From an uncultured Selenomonadales bacterium (lineage in GTDB: Bacteria > Bacillota > Negativicutes > Selenomonadales > Selenomonadaceae), in NCBI GenBank assembly GCA_900321035.1, contig ONUH01000006.1, positions 62,001 to 126,000 on the forward strand: DNA of 64,000 bases. The letters run 5' to 3'. Positions within the stretch are counted from its first letter, which is position 1. Every line of letters starts with the position of its first letter. Shown here piece after piece: positions 9,611 to 19,520 of the stretch. The position numbers were made by a program, and so were the translations under genes. The notes under the pieces are model-generated. The model saw only the letters and a list, made by a program, of their open reading frames with translations, had not been told where the DNA came from and searched no databases.

Positions 9611-9640
9611 AAAAAGACCTCCGGGATTCCCCGGAGACCT
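9611..9640 (-). terminator. Second rho-independent hairpin downstream of tRNA-Thr
   Basis: GACCTCCGGG and CCCGGAGACC form a strong stem; read on the minus strand it is followed by TTTTTG. It resembles the hairpin that directly follows the tRNA (9777-9810), including the flanking ATACAAAAAGAC. The DNA between the two hairpins has no gene I can support. Confidence 0.6.
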
Positions 9641-9776
9641 CGATCTCTTTATGTCTTTTTTCATATTTAGTATTTCATTATGATATTATATCACGATTCT
9701 CGCTAAACCGCATTTTCGCACTGGAAAAGCCTGCCCCATAAGGCGCAAATAAGGCGCATTGGGGCCCAAAAGATAC

Positions 9777-9810
9777 AAAAAGACTTCGGGGCGATGTGCC
9801 TCGAAGCCTT
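9777..9810 (-). terminator. Terminator of tRNA-Thr
   Basis: On the minus strand GGCTTCGAGG pairs with CCCCGAAGTC and is followed by TTTTTG, starting 11 bases after the CCA end of the tRNA. Confidence 0.7.
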
Positions 9811-9820
9811 GATTTTCCTA

Positions 9821-9896
9821 TGGAGCTAGCTATAGGACTTGAACCTACGACCTGCTCATTACGAATGAGCTGCTCTACCAACTGAGCTAAGCTAGC
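9821..9896 (-). tRNA. tRNA-Thr (anticodon CGU)
   Basis: A 76-base cloverleaf on the minus strand. The acceptor stem GCTAGCT pairs with AGCTAGC, followed by the discriminator T and an encoded CCA. The D arm (AGCTCAGTTGGTAGAGC), the anticodon arm GCTCA-TTCGTAA-TGAGC giving CGT, and the T arm (GGTTCAAGTCC) are complete. It reads ACG threonine codons. It has its own promoter and terminator. Confidence 0.95.
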
Positions 9897-9912
9897 GTGA
9901 CTGACAAGAAAT

Positions 9913-9942
9913 AGTATAACGTAGATATCGCTTGTCTGTCAA
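9913..9942 (-). promoter_or_regulatory. Promoter of tRNA-Thr
   Basis: Minus-strand TTGACA (9937-9942) and TATACT (9913-9918) with an 18-bp spacer, 17 bp before the mature 5' end. Confidence 0.85.
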
Positions 9943-10018
9943 TAGGTTTGAGAAATTTCTTTGGCAAGTCCCTCCGCGCCCGCCCGGCGAAGATGTTTCC
10001 ATTTCTCCCGCTTTCTGC

Positions 10019-10024
10019 TATACT
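10019..10024 (+). promoter_or_regulatory. -10 element (TATACT) upstream of the 10112 gene
   Basis: TATACT lies 88 bp before the start codon, with a weak TTTCCA box 17 bp further upstream. The order fits a sigma-A promoter, but the -35 box is poor. Confidence 0.4.
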
Positions 10025-10111
10025 GTAAAGCGTGTTATGCGAATCCGCATCCAGCCGCCTGCGGCGCTTTTTGCCGCCGGCGCCAATGAATCACCGGAAA
10101 GGAAGAGTCCC

Positions 10112-10528
10112 ATGAAGGAAAAAGAACAGGATGTGTCGCTGCCTCACGGCGAGGACCAGATCATCAAGATGGATATCCTCGGCATGATCCACAGTGCGGA
10201 AAATCCCTTCGATATTATCTACCACGTTGCGAATTATTTGGAAGACAAGTCAAAGGAAGCCGGCTACGCCCAAATCGTGCTGGAAAATATGCGGACGGTT
10301 TACGGCGTCGTGCTCGGCGAGCAGAAGCTCCTGACCGACGAGCTGCACGACGTGGAGAAGCGCCTGCAGCATATCGAGGAAGTGCTGAAGACCACGGAGC
10401 TGACCGAGGAGGAATCCATCCGCGCCGATTTCGCGGTGACGCTGCACAAGAAGAACATCGAGCGGCTCAAACTGCGCATCCACGAGCTGAAAGCAAACGG
10501 CGAATCCCTGTACTTCGTGAAAAAATGA
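10112..10528 (+). CDS. Small soluble coiled-coil protein, function unknown
   Basis: 138 residues with no signal peptide and no membrane segment. I do not recognise the family. Residues ~15-60 (IIKMDILGMIHSAENPFDII) look globular; residues ~70-125 are charged and helical with heptad-like spacing (DVEKRLQHIEEVLKTTEL), so a coiled-coil dimer is likely. The ATG at 10112 has GGAAAGGAAGAG just upstream. The frame stays open for 180 bp before it, but that stretch contains the promoter-like region and no ribosome site. It is a single gene, with a hairpin terminator 13 bp after the stop, convergent to the flavoprotein gene. Confidence 0.75.
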   Translation: MKEKEQDVSLPHGEDQIIKMDILGMIHSAENPFDIIYHVANYLEDKSKEAGYAQIVLENMRTVYGVVLGEQKLLTDELHDVEKRLQHIEEVLKTTELTEEESIRADFAVTLHKKNIERLKLRIHELKANGESLYFVKK

Positions 10529-10540
10529 CCCAAGACGCAG

Positions 10541-10575
10541 AAAAGCGGAAGTCGATAGTGACTTCCGCTTTTTTA
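10541..10575. terminator. Bidirectional terminator
   Basis: AAAAGCGGAAGTC and GACTTCCGCTTTT around a short loop, with a T run on the plus strand and an A run at the other side. It serves the convergent genes on both sides. Confidence 0.85.
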
Positions 10576-10583
10576 TTTCCCTT

Positions 10584-11816
10584 TTATTCTTCCCGCGCTT
10601 TTTCCCGCAGATACTCGCTCATGGCTTCTGCCACGTGCCGTGCGCTCTTCACGGCCTGCACTACGTTAAACGGGCCGAGGGTCACGTCGCCGCCCGCAAA
10701 TACGCCCAGGCGCGTCGTCCTGCCGCTCTCGTCCACTTCCAACAGGCCCCTCTCATTGCTGTCAAGGCCGATGGTGGTGCTGGAGAGCTTGTCCTTCGCC
10801 CGCTGGCTGACGGCGATGATCGTGCTGTCCGCCGCCGAGATGGCCGGCTCGCTGCGGGAAACGATCTCACCCGCGTCATTATAAGTACGATGCACGAAAA
10901 GCGGCCCCTCGTCGGTGATGGCGAGGGTTTCCACGCCGTAGGCGATCTCCACGCCGTCCGCCAGCGTATACTCCACTTCCCGTTTGCTGGCGGTCACTTT
11001 GTTGTCCCGGGAATAAATGGTAACGTAGCGGCTGCCGTGCCGGATGACCGTGCGCGCCACGTCCATCGCGGAGTTGCCCGCGCCGATGATTGCCACCGTA
11101 TCGCCCAGCTCGTAGGCGTCGGGATTTTGCAGATAATCGACGGCATAATGGACGTTTCCGAGGCTCTCCCCCTTGACGCCGAGCCTGCGCGCCCGCCAGG
11201 TGCCGACGCCGATGAACACCGCGTCGAAGCCGTCGTCGAAAAGGTCGTCGATGCGGAGCGCGCCGCCGATAGTGGTATTCGGACGAATGTGGACGCCCAG
11301 CGCCCGGAGTTTCTTCTCATAGCGATCCAGGATTTTCTTCGGCAGGCGGAACTCGGGAATGCCATAGCGGAGCATGCCGCCGATCTTGTCCTTCCGCTCA
11401 AAGACGGTGACGTTGTAACCCTCCCGTGCAAGACGAACCGCCACGGTCAGCCCCGCGGGGCCGCTGCCGATGACGGCGACCTTCTGCCCCTTGTCTGGCT
11501 CCCGCGTCGCCACGAGGCGGTCAAGATACGCGTCGGAAATGTAATGCTCAATGCTGGAGATCTGTACCGGGCTGTCCGATTCCTTCCCCTGGATGCAATG
11601 CCCTTCGCACTGCCCTTCATGATCGCAGACCAGCGAGCAAAAAACGCTCATCGGGTTATTGTCGAAAAGCATCGTGCCGGCCTCGTTCAGATTGCCTTCG
11701 AGAAACAGCTTGATCATTTCGGGAATATTCGTCTTCACCGGGCAGCCGTCCTCGCGGCAGGTCGGCTCGCTGCATTGCAGGCAGCGCCGAGCTTCGCGGA
11801 TAACATGGATCGCCAT
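10584..11816 (-). CDS. Glutamate-synthase small-subunit-like NAD(P)/FAD oxidoreductase
   Basis: 410 residues. The N-terminus is a Cys-rich Fe-S module ([35 protein letters not shown]) as in the small subunit of glutamate synthase, sulfide dehydrogenase SudA and NfnB. An FAD site follows ([14 protein letters not shown] near 113), then an NAD(P) site ([15 protein letters not shown] near 245) and a terminal FAD contact ([11 protein letters not shown]). Proteins of this shape pass electrons from NAD(P)H through FAD and Fe-S to a partner subunit. No large glutamate synthase subunit or SudB/NfnA partner is adjacent, so the electron acceptor is unknown. GAGGTGAGGAA precedes the ATG. The gene is monocistronic. 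Confidence 0.85.
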   Translation of the reverse strand: MAIHVIREARRCLQCSEPTCREDGCPVKTNIPEMIKLFLEGNLNEAGTMLFDNNPMSVFCSLVCDHEGQCEGHCIQGKESDSPVQISSIEHYISDAYLDRLVATREPDKGQKVAVIGSGPAGLTVAVRLAREGYNVTVFERKDKIGGMLRYGIPEFRLPKKILDRYEKKLRALGVHIRPNTTIGGALRIDDLFDDGFDAVFIGVGTWRARRLGVKGESLGNVHYAVDYLQNPDAYELGDTVAIIGAGNSAMDVARTVIRHGSRYVTIYSRDNKVTASKREVEYTLADGVEIAYGVETLAITDEGPLFVHRTYNDAGEIVSRSEPAISAADSTIIAVSQRAKDKLSSTTIGLDSNERGLLEVDESGRTTRLGVFAGGDVTLGPFNVVQAVKSARHVAEAMSEYLREKAREE

Positions 11817-11942
11817 TTCCTCACCTCATCGTGAATATTGGATTTTAACTCTTTTAGTGTACCACAACTACGCTTACTTTTCCATTCGAAAATCCCCATG
11901 CGCGATACAAATCGGCATGGGGATCAAAAAGACAGGAGCTGT

Positions 11943-12713
11943 CTACACAACCTCGGTCTTCCAATATTGAGTATCGTGAATTGCCGCAAGCCGCAAATGC
12001 TTTTCCGCCGCCTCGGCCGCTATCCGGTGCGCCGCCTCACGTCTTTCCCGTTTTTTCGCCTGTTCCCGTTCAATCTGGCGCAGTGTGTGTTCGTCCGGGC
12101 CGATCATCCCGCCGCCGCTCGTCACGCAGGCATGTTCGACCTCGCCTTCTTCATTCAGCACGATCACCGAGCCATACGTTCTCGTACCGTAGAATTTTGT
12201 CCCCGGCATCGGAAGGAACGGCTGCGGACGATGAAACGAATAGACGCGTTCGACAGCATCCGCCGCTTTACGCGCAAGCGCCGGATCGTGCCTCATCTTC
12301 TCGTCCAGTTCCGGCGGCACGAAAATCGCATGTCTTCCAAGCGTCGCCTGCGTTTTCGCCTGCACCTCCGCATCGAGCTGCGGTGGATTTGCCCGCGACG
12401 GACGCCAGGAAAGAACGCTTGCATCCGGCTCCTCCCGCATCAGCCTGCCAAAGGGGAAATCGTTGTGCTGCCACTCTGCGTCGGAAATACCGGACGCGTC
12501 CATCACATGATAAAACCACTGACCCGCGCCCTGCGGAAAATATTTCCCGTACGCGGCTTTCCACATATCCGCGAAGCTTCCCGCCGGCTGTGACGCCGTT
12601 TGCAAAACATCCGCAAAAGCTGCGCCGCCTGACGGAAGCGCCTGCGCCGGACCGCCGTTTTTCGATGCCGCCGTTTCCCACAATGCCAAAGAGCGCACGG
12701 AATCCATCTGCAT
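11943..12713 (-). CDS. Hypothetical protein
   Basis: 256 residues with no confident signal peptide. It is rich in Ala, Gln and Glu. Short recognisable stretches are YGKYFPQGAGQWFYHVMDAS, an aromatic-rich centre (FHRPQPFLPMPGTKFYG), and a β-hairpin-like SVIVLNEEGEVEHACVTSGGG. The C-terminal 45 residues are a charged helix (RQIEREQAKKRERREAAHRI). I do not recognise a family with confidence; a flagellar or chemotaxis-associated unknown protein is possible only from the general context of the genome. The ATG at 12713 has GGAAGGGG upstream. A hairpin in the 12780-12905 gap separates it from pyrG. Confidence 0.7.
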   Translation of the reverse strand: MQMDSVRSLALWETAASKNGGPAQALPSGGAAFADVLQTASQPAGSFADMWKAAYGKYFPQGAGQWFYHVMDASGISDAEWQHNDFPFGRLMREEPDASVLSWRPSRANPPQLDAEVQAKTQATLGRHAIFVPPELDEKMRHDPALARKAADAVERVYSFHRPQPFLPMPGTKFYGTRTYGSVIVLNEEGEVEHACVTSGGGMIGPDEHTLRQIEREQAKKRERREAAHRIAAEAAEKHLRLAAIHDTQYWKTEVV

Positions 12714-12856
12714 ATACCAAATCCCCTTCCGGCTTCCATGCTTTCGTTTTCATTCTCGTCCTCTGCCTATATATCGTCATTTCCCCGCAAAACTTAATGG
12801 TCGGGCGCGAAAGACGAATATCCCGGCGTGAAATCCTTCAGCCCCCTTTTCCACGA

Positions 12857-12902
12857 AAAAACCGCAAGTCCGACGAAGATTCGCCGAAGCTTGCGGTTGT
12901 TT
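12857..12902. terminator. pyrG: Terminator of the pyrG operon
   Basis: ACCGCAAG and CTTGCGGT arms with A-rich left and T-rich right flanks, seven bases after the pyrG stop on the minus strand. Confidence 0.75.
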
Positions 12903-12908
12903 ATCGTG

Positions 12909-14552
<1,644 letters not shown>

Positions 14553-14565
14553 CTAACCTTGCACT

Positions 14566-14889
14566 TTATTCCTGAATGCTCTCCAACAACTTCTCCCGGC
14601 GGCGGCTCGACTTCGAAGCGGAAGACGACGTCCCCGCGGCCGAGCTGGACCGCTTGGTTTCCGGCGGGTTCCATTCGGTCAGCCCCCACATGCTCTTTCC
14701 CACATGATGGAAGCGGCTGTCCATATTGATCTGCGTATAGACCTCCGCGATAGCCCTGGAAAGGGACTGCACCGGCTTCGCCTTCTTCTTGATGACCTCC
14801 GTGACGAGGTCCTTGTAATAGATCGGCTCGCCCTTCTTGGAGAGAATGTAATACGCGACGTCCGTCTCCGAACTTTTTGCATAATTCAT
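14566..14889 (-). CDS. rpoE: RNA polymerase delta-subunit homologue (HARE-HTH)
   Basis: 107 residues. Residues 5-75 match the HARE-HTH domain of the RNA polymerase delta subunit (DVAYYILSKKGEPIYYKDLV, then MDSRFHHVGKSMWGLTEW). Delta speeds core recycling and tunes promoter response to the initiating NTP. In Bacillus-type deltas the C-terminal half is a long run of Asp and Glu. Here it is short and Ser/Arg/Lys-rich (KRSSSAAGTSSSASKSSRRR), so the electrostatic nucleic-acid displacement of classical delta may be lost or reversed. Position between argS and pyrG supports the assignment. Confidence 0.88.
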   Translation of the reverse strand: MNYAKSSETDVAYYILSKKGEPIYYKDLVTEVIKKKAKPVQSLSRAIAEVYTQINMDSRFHHVGKSMWGLTEWNPPETKRSSSAAGTSSSASKSSRRREKLLESIQE

Positions 14890-14916
14890 GATACCGAAAA
14901 ATCCTCCTTACCGTCC

Positions 14917-16566
14917 TTACATTTTTTCGGGCGCGCTGACGCCCAATATATGAAGCGCATGGCGAATCACCTGCGCCGTCTTCCCTGCCAACGCGAGACG
15001 CGCTCCCGCCAGCTCCGGCTCCACGCCCATGATGCGGCAGCGGCTGTAAAAACTGTGGAACGCGCTCGCCATTTCATGCGCAGCCCGGGCGATACGCTGG
15101 GGCGCAAGGTCGGCGGCCGCCTTCTCCACCTCTCTCGGGTATTCCTCGATCTTCTTGATGAGATCGAACTCCGACTCGTCCGTCAGAAGCGCGAACGCAT
15201 CGCTTTCTTTGAGCCCCGTCTCCGCCGCCTGCCGGAACACGCTGGCAATGCGCGCGTGGGCGTACTGGACGTAATAGACCGGGTTCTCGCTGGACTGGGA
15301 CTTCGCCAAATCGATATCGAAATCCAGCTGGCTGTCCGGCGAACGCATCACAAAGAAATACCGCGCCGCGTCCGTGCCGACCTCCTCGATCAGCTCGGCC
15401 AGCGTCACGCTCTCGCCGGTACGCTTCGACATCTTCACGGCCTCGCCGCCGCGCAGGAGGCTCACCATCTGCAGAAGCATCACCGTCAGCTTCTCCGGGT
15501 CGCCGCCCATCGCTTTGATGGCCGCCTTCACGCGGCAGATATAGCCATGATGGTCCGCGCCCCACAGATTGATGACGCGCCCGAAGCCGCGCTCAAACTT
15601 GTCCTTGTGATAGGCGATGTCCGCCGCCAGATATGTCGGCTCGCCGCCCGCGCGGATAACCACGCGGTCCTTGTCGTCGCCGTAATCCGTCGAGCGCAGC
15701 CAGAGAGCGCCGTCCTTCTCGTAAATATTCCCGTTGGCGCGGAGCTTCTCCACCGCCGCATTCACCTTGTCCGGGTGCAGCGTCCGCTCGCTGAACCAGA
15801 CGTCGTACTGCACGTTGAACGCCGCCAAATCCTCTTTCAGGGCCGCGAGCTTTTCCGACAGCGCGCGCTCCTTGAAAATCGCCAGCCGTTCCGCCTCGGG
15901 CATCGAAAGGTATTTGTCCCCGTCCTTCTCCCGGATGCGCCGTGCCGTCTCCACGATATCCTGTCCGCGGTAGCCGTCCTCCGGCACTTCCACGTCCTGC
16001 CCGCAAAGCTGCAAATACCGCGCGTTCACCGACTCAGCCAAATGGTCGATCTGGTTGCCCGCGTCGTTGATGTAATACTCCGCTTCCACGTCGTAGCCCG
16101 CCGCGCGCAGGAGGTTCACCAGCGCGCTGCCCACCGCCGCGCCGCGCCCGTGCCCCACGTGAAGCGGCCCCGTCGGGTTCGCGCTGACATACTCGACCTG
16201 TACTTTCGGCAGATTCTTATTCGGAAGATTCCCGTAGGCCTCCCCCGCCTCTATCGCCTTACGGAGGCCGTCATAGATCACGTCCTTCGTTAGGTAGAAA
16301 TTGATAAAGCCCGGCCCCGCAATCTCCGCCCGGTCGATCCCGTCCCTGGCAATCCGCGCGATCAGTTCTTCCGCGATCTGGCGCGGACTCTTATGAAACG
16401 CTTTCGCCGACTTCATCGCGAAATTCGTCGCGAAATCGCCCATTTCCTTCTTCGGCGGGACTTCCAGCTCCACCGCCGCCAGCTCCGCCTCCGGGAACAC
16501 GCCGTCGGCGATTCCCTGCTCCGCCGCCGCGCGAATGGCCGCGGCGAGCTTCTCCTTCATATCCAT
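14917..16566 (-). CDS. argS: Arginyl-tRNA synthetase
   Basis: 549 residues, class I synthetase that charges tRNA-Arg. It has the N-terminal Add-1 domain, the HIGH-type motif HVGHGRG (preceded by SANPTGPL), the KMSKRTG motif (VKMSKRTGESVTL) and a C-terminal DALR anticodon-binding domain starting near residue 430 (YVQYAHARIASVFR). The ATG at 16566 has GAGGG six bases upstream; an ATG two codons further in is the alternative. It follows the DUF1934 gene by 16 bp, as argS follows ywiB in Bacillus. Confidence 0.97.
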   Translation of the reverse strand: MDMKEKLAAAIRAAAEQGIADGVFPEAELAAVELEVPPKKEMGDFATNFAMKSAKAFHKSPRQIAEELIARIARDGIDRAEIAGPGFINFYLTKDVIYDGLRKAIEAGEAYGNLPNKNLPKVQVEYVSANPTGPLHVGHGRGAAVGSALVNLLRAAGYDVEAEYYINDAGNQIDHLAESVNARYLQLCGQDVEVPEDGYRGQDIVETARRIREKDGDKYLSMPEAERLAIFKERALSEKLAALKEDLAAFNVQYDVWFSERTLHPDKVNAAVEKLRANGNIYEKDGALWLRSTDYGDDKDRVVIRAGGEPTYLAADIAYHKDKFERGFGRVINLWGADHHGYICRVKAAIKAMGGDPEKLTVMLLQMVSLLRGGEAVKMSKRTGESVTLAELIEEVGTDAARYFFVMRSPDSQLDFDIDLAKSQSSENPVYYVQYAHARIASVFRQAAETGLKESDAFALLTDESEFDLIKKIEEYPREVEKAAADLAPQRIARAAHEMASAFHSFYSRCRIMGVEPELAGARLALAGKTAQVIRHALHILGVSAPEKM

Positions 16567-16582
16567 TCCATTCCCTCTCTTA

Positions 16583-17020
16583 TCAATTCAGCCGCCCGAC
16601 CTCGCTTGCGTCCGGGCTGATCTCGATGGAAAGCGTATTGTCGCTCTGCCATGTGCCGTTGATTGCCATCGCGTAGTCCACGCGGATTTCCCCCGACACC
16701 GTGCCGTAGGAAATCTCCATGTTCCGCGTCCTGACCGACAGCGTCAAACTGCCCAGCGGCGTCACATATTCGCTGGTGCTTTCCATGCCGTTCGCGAAAT
16801 GCTGCTCCTGCGTGACCGCGCCGCTGCGGGTAAGATGGAGCCGATCCGGCTCGATCTTCAGCATCGTGGAAATCGACTCGTCCGCCATATGGTCGTCATA
16901 CAGCACATAGTGCATGCCGTTCTTGAAATAATGGCGGCCTTCCGCCACCACCTCGACGGCATTCGTCTCGCCGTCCGCGCCCGTCTGCTCTCCGCGCACC
17001 TTTACAATGACCCGGTCCAT
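16583..17020 (-). CDS. DUF1934 (YwiB-type) beta-barrel protein
   Basis: 145 residues with alternating strands (VIVKVRGEQTGADGE, MHYVLYDDHMADE, LTLSVRTRNMEISY, IRVDYAMAINGTW). Sequence and position before argS match the DUF1934/YwiB family, a calycin-like β-barrel of unknown biochemical role. GAGGTGAGAAG precedes the ATG. It is the first gene of the operon ending in pyrG. Confidence 0.85.
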   Translation of the reverse strand: MDRVIVKVRGEQTGADGETNAVEVVAEGRHYFKNGMHYVLYDDHMADESISTMLKIEPDRLHLTRSGAVTQEQHFANGMESTSEYVTPLGSLTLSVRTRNMEISYGTVSGEIRVDYAMAINGTWQSDNTLSIEISPDASEVGRLN

Positions 17021-17060
17021 CTTCTCACCTCGTTCCGCAGTTCCTAAAACATACTTTAAT

Positions 17061-17089
17061 ATTATAGCCCACGCCGTCCGTTCCGTCTA
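17061..17089 (-). promoter_or_regulatory. Promoter of the DUF1934-argS-rpoE-pyrG operon
   Basis: Minus-strand TAGACG (17084-17089), 17-bp spacer, perfect TATAAT (17061-17066), about 40 bp before the ATG at 17020. Confidence 0.6.
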
Positions 17090-17301
17090 TGGGAAAATTT
17101 TCGCCCCTAAACAAAAAACGGCGAAATAATCCCGCGCCGTCCGGTGCCGCATCTGCTGTTGCACTGTCGTGCGGAATTGTTTTCAGCATCTTTTCAGGTT
17201 ATGTTCGATATTTTCACGTAAAACATTTTGAGATTCGTTTTTATTTTTTGCGAAAGGTTATGATAGTGGCTTATCCGACTATTTATCATTGTGTAATTAT
17301 A

Positions 17302-17690
17302 CCAGGGGCGCCGCCCCTGGAACCCTGCAAAGGGCGTTCCTCCCTTTGGAACCCTCCTTAGGGCCCTGCGGGGCCGGGATTCCGCGGTGAAAGCTCAGAA
17401 AATCTTTTAGGTTCGTTTATCCCGCGATTCAGCCTCTTGCCAACTTAAAGATTAGCCCATTTTGCAGAGTTTGAATATGTTTGCACAGCCGCAACCAAAA
17501 CCCGCAAAAATGGGCTAATGTCAAAGTTATTAAGAGCTTTCTCGCGGGATGAACGAATCCTAAAGTTATACTTTCCTTTTACCGCGGAATCCCGGGCCCG
17601 CAGGCCCTTCTGGGGAGCCACGAGGGATCTCCCTCGTGTGGGCGGGGGATCCGGGGGAGGGCGACGCCCACCCCCGGAAAAAGGAATTGT
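17302..17690. repeat. Large imperfect inverted repeat with satellite hairpins
   Basis: Two arms of about 105 bp, 17361-17465 and 17504-17608, are imperfect reverse complements around a 38-bp centre. Shared blocks include CGGGATTCCGCGGT, GGxTTCGTTxATCCCGCGA and ATTAGCCCATTTT. Outside each arm lie further palindromes (17302-17320 on the left, about 17612-17638 and 17641-17680 on the right). No ORF in it has family resemblance. The rest of the gap 17021-17998 is AT-rich spacer, a small hairpin at 17706-17738 (AAACGCT/AGCGTTT) and one short palindromic repeat. This looks like a non-autonomous or structural repeat element. Confidence 0.75.
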
Positions 17691-17901
17691 TTCCGTGATT
17701 AGAAACGCTTGGAAGCGCCAGTTTGTTAGCGTTTCTTATGCAGGCGAAGCCTGTAACAACAAAACATAACCTGAAAATTTAATGAAATATCCCATTCACT
17801 GCCGCGGCGAGCGGGAAAGGAACATTCGTACAAGCCGCTAATATAATGTTTAGCTAAAGAATAGTATTTAAGCAATACTTAAAACGAAAGTTTCTTAATA
17901 A

Positions 17902-17948
17902 CACCTCATCCGGCGGCTACGCCGCCACCTTCCCCTCCAGGGGAAGGC
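17902..17948. repeat. Isolated copy of the CACCTCATCC palindromic repeat
   Basis: Head CACCTCATCC, hairpin GGCGGCTACGCCGCC, tail hairpin CCTTCCCCTCCAGGGGAAGG. It is the same family as the many copies at 33.2-42.2 kb but stands alone here, downstream of cheX. Confidence 0.85.
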
Positions 17949-17983
17949 AAGGAACGACAATAAACAATATCGCCGTGCAGGCA

Positions 17984-18015
17984 TAAAAAAAGCGAGGCAT
18001 GCGCCTCGCTTTTTC
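17984..18015. terminator. Terminator of cheX operon
   Basis: AAAAAGCGAGGC and GCCTCGCTTTTT around a four-base loop, overlapping the last codons of cheX. Confidence 0.85.
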
Positions 18016-18475
18016 ACGCCTGTACGGCGATATTCAGCTCCATGATTTGTCCGCCGAGATCCATATCCACCACGAGATAATTCTCGTTGCTGATCTTGAT
18101 CTGGAAATCCTGCCCCACCGTCAGGCTCGGCGTGGAAATATCCACGGTATAACCCATGGCCGCCAGGTTTGTCGCCGCGTTGGCGGTGAGCATATTGCTC
18201 ATCTCCGACAGCGCGCTCTGCGCCATTTCATCCAGCGCCTCGACGGGCATCCCCATCATCATCTTGGACGCGATGAATTTTGCGGCGTCCTCCGACAGAT
18301 TGTAAACGACATTTCCCCGCAGTCCCTTCGTAAATCCGACGATAATGGAAACGCCGAGGCTCGCGCAGGTCTGGCTCTTCACGCTCATCTTCGTGCGTTT
18401 CGGCACGTCAAAACCCATCTGCGGCATAACGGCGACGAGGGCGTCGATAAACGGATTGACTAATTTTGCATCCAT
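18014..18475 (-). CDS. cheX: Chemotaxis phosphatase CheX
   Basis: 153 residues. It matches the CheC/CheX/FliY family by length and by the single phosphatase helix (ALSEMSNMLTANAATNLAAM), whose Glu and Asn match the ExxN signature; CheC has two such helices, CheX one. CheX removes phosphate from CheY to reset the flagellar motor signal. The strand-rich C-terminus (FQIKISNENYLVVDMDLGG) fits. It lies four bases after the REC-CheX fusion gene, so both come from one mRNA. AGGGGGAATAACGGC precedes the ATG. Confidence 0.87.
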   Translation of the reverse strand: MDAKLVNPFIDALVAVMPQMGFDVPKRTKMSVKSQTCASLGVSIIVGFTKGLRGNVVYNLSEDAAKFIASKMMMGMPVEALDEMAQSALSEMSNMLTANAATNLAAMGYTVDISTPSLTVGQDFQIKISNENYLVVDMDLGGQIMELNIAVQA

Positions 18476-18479
18476 GCCG

Positions 18480-19343
18480 TTATTCCCCCTCTGCGAATCC
18501 TACATTCATACAGACTTTCCCAAAACGGGTCTTTGCTTCGATATAGTAGGAAGAAATCTTGAAATTCGCGATGCGGATATTCTTGCCTACGATGGTGCCC
18601 GGCGGCGAAATGCGCATATCGACGTCCTTCAGGTCGTTGATGACGGACGCACAGCGCCCGACGATGATATTGGCCGCTTCCTCGATGACATCCCCGGCCT
18701 CCTCGGCGGTCATCTTATCGTCGTCTTCCTTCATCAAAATAGCTTTCGCCATGGCGAACATCGTCTCCGTGTCCATATAGACAATGGCGCGCCCCATGGG
18801 CGATCCGGTCAGGCCCACGATGACGGCGATACCGGAAGGGATATCGAGATACGAGCCTTCCGCGCGCTCCATCGACATTTCGCTGTGAACGCCCACAAGG
18901 CTGAAAAGGCTCTGCCGCAGCACTTTGGAAAAAGACTGGATATAAAGGTCGCGAATACTGGTATTGCGCTTGATATCGTCGGAAACGATGCAGGAAAGCG
19001 CGTCAATCAGCTCGTACGGGCTGACCGGCTTCTGCAGGAAAGAAGTGATGCCCACCTCGCGGCCGCGCTCCATAAGGCTCGCGTCCTTCATGGCGCTGAT
19101 CATGACGATGCGGGCGTCCGGGTCGATCTCCCGGATGCGGCGGCTGCACTCGATGCCGTCGGCGTCGGGCAGATTCATGTCCATCGTGACCGCCATCGGA
19201 CGGAGCGACTCATATTTCAAAACGGCGTCCGCACAGTTGGAAGCCATGCCGCAAACCTCGAAATTCGTCTTTGCCATCATATTGGAAAGCATCGCGCAGC
19301 TAACGCGCGAATCGTCCACGACCAAAACCTTGATTCTTTCCAT
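18480..19343 (-). CDS. Response regulator fused to a CheX/CheC-type phosphatase domain
   Basis: 287 residues. Residues 4-120 are a receiver (VLVVDDSRVSCAMLS, phosphoacceptor in VTMDMNLPDADG, MISAMKD, QKPVSPYE). Residues 135-285 resemble CheX/CheC, with a helix bearing EEAANIIVGRCASVIND and an IAVIVGLTG strand. A receiver joined to its own phosphatase could be a self-resetting timer or a targeted CheY phosphatase whose activity depends on phosphorylation. I chose the ATG at 19343 (AAGGTGGGGAAACTGC upstream); the open frame runs 29 codons further but has no site. It precedes cheX by four bases. No cheA is in the window. Confidence 0.83.
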   Translation of the reverse strand: MERIKVLVVDDSRVSCAMLSNMMAKTNFEVCGMASNCADAVLKYESLRPMAVTMDMNLPDADGIECSRRIREIDPDARIVMISAMKDASLMERGREVGITSFLQKPVSPYELIDALSCIVSDDIKRNTSIRDLYIQSFSKVLRQSLFSLVGVHSEMSMERAEGSYLDIPSGIAVIVGLTGSPMGRAIVYMDTETMFAMAKAILMKEDDDKMTAEEAGDVIEEAANIIVGRCASVINDLKDVDMRISPPGTIVGKNIRIANFKISSYYIEAKTRFGKVCMNVGFAEGE

Positions 19344-19470
19344 GCAGTTTCCCCACCTTATCTGTGAGCATTGTTGTAATATTCGACGCCGAAAAATGAA
19401 ATCCCTGCCTGTCTGAGAAAAAGGACACAAAAAACTTTCGGGAATTTCGGCGCGTCATCTTATAACCTAT

Positions 19471-19499
19471 AGTATATAGAAAAAATAGCACGCGCACAA
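19471..19499 (-). promoter_or_regulatory. Promoter of the REC-CheX / cheX pair
   Basis: Minus-strand TTGTGC (19494-19499), 17 bp, TATACT (19471-19476), giving a leader of about 120 bases. Confidence 0.5.
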
Positions 19500-19520
19500 G
19501 GGGCGGCAAAACAATTTTAC

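Noticed and set aside
9678-9881. Minus-strand open frame running out of the tRNA-Thr gene
   Set aside because: It translates the tRNA itself and its terminator. No integrase motif is present, so it is not a remnant I can support.
9821-10111. tRNA-Thr as a prophage or island attachment site
   Set aside because: No integrase gene and no duplicated tRNA end are visible nearby.
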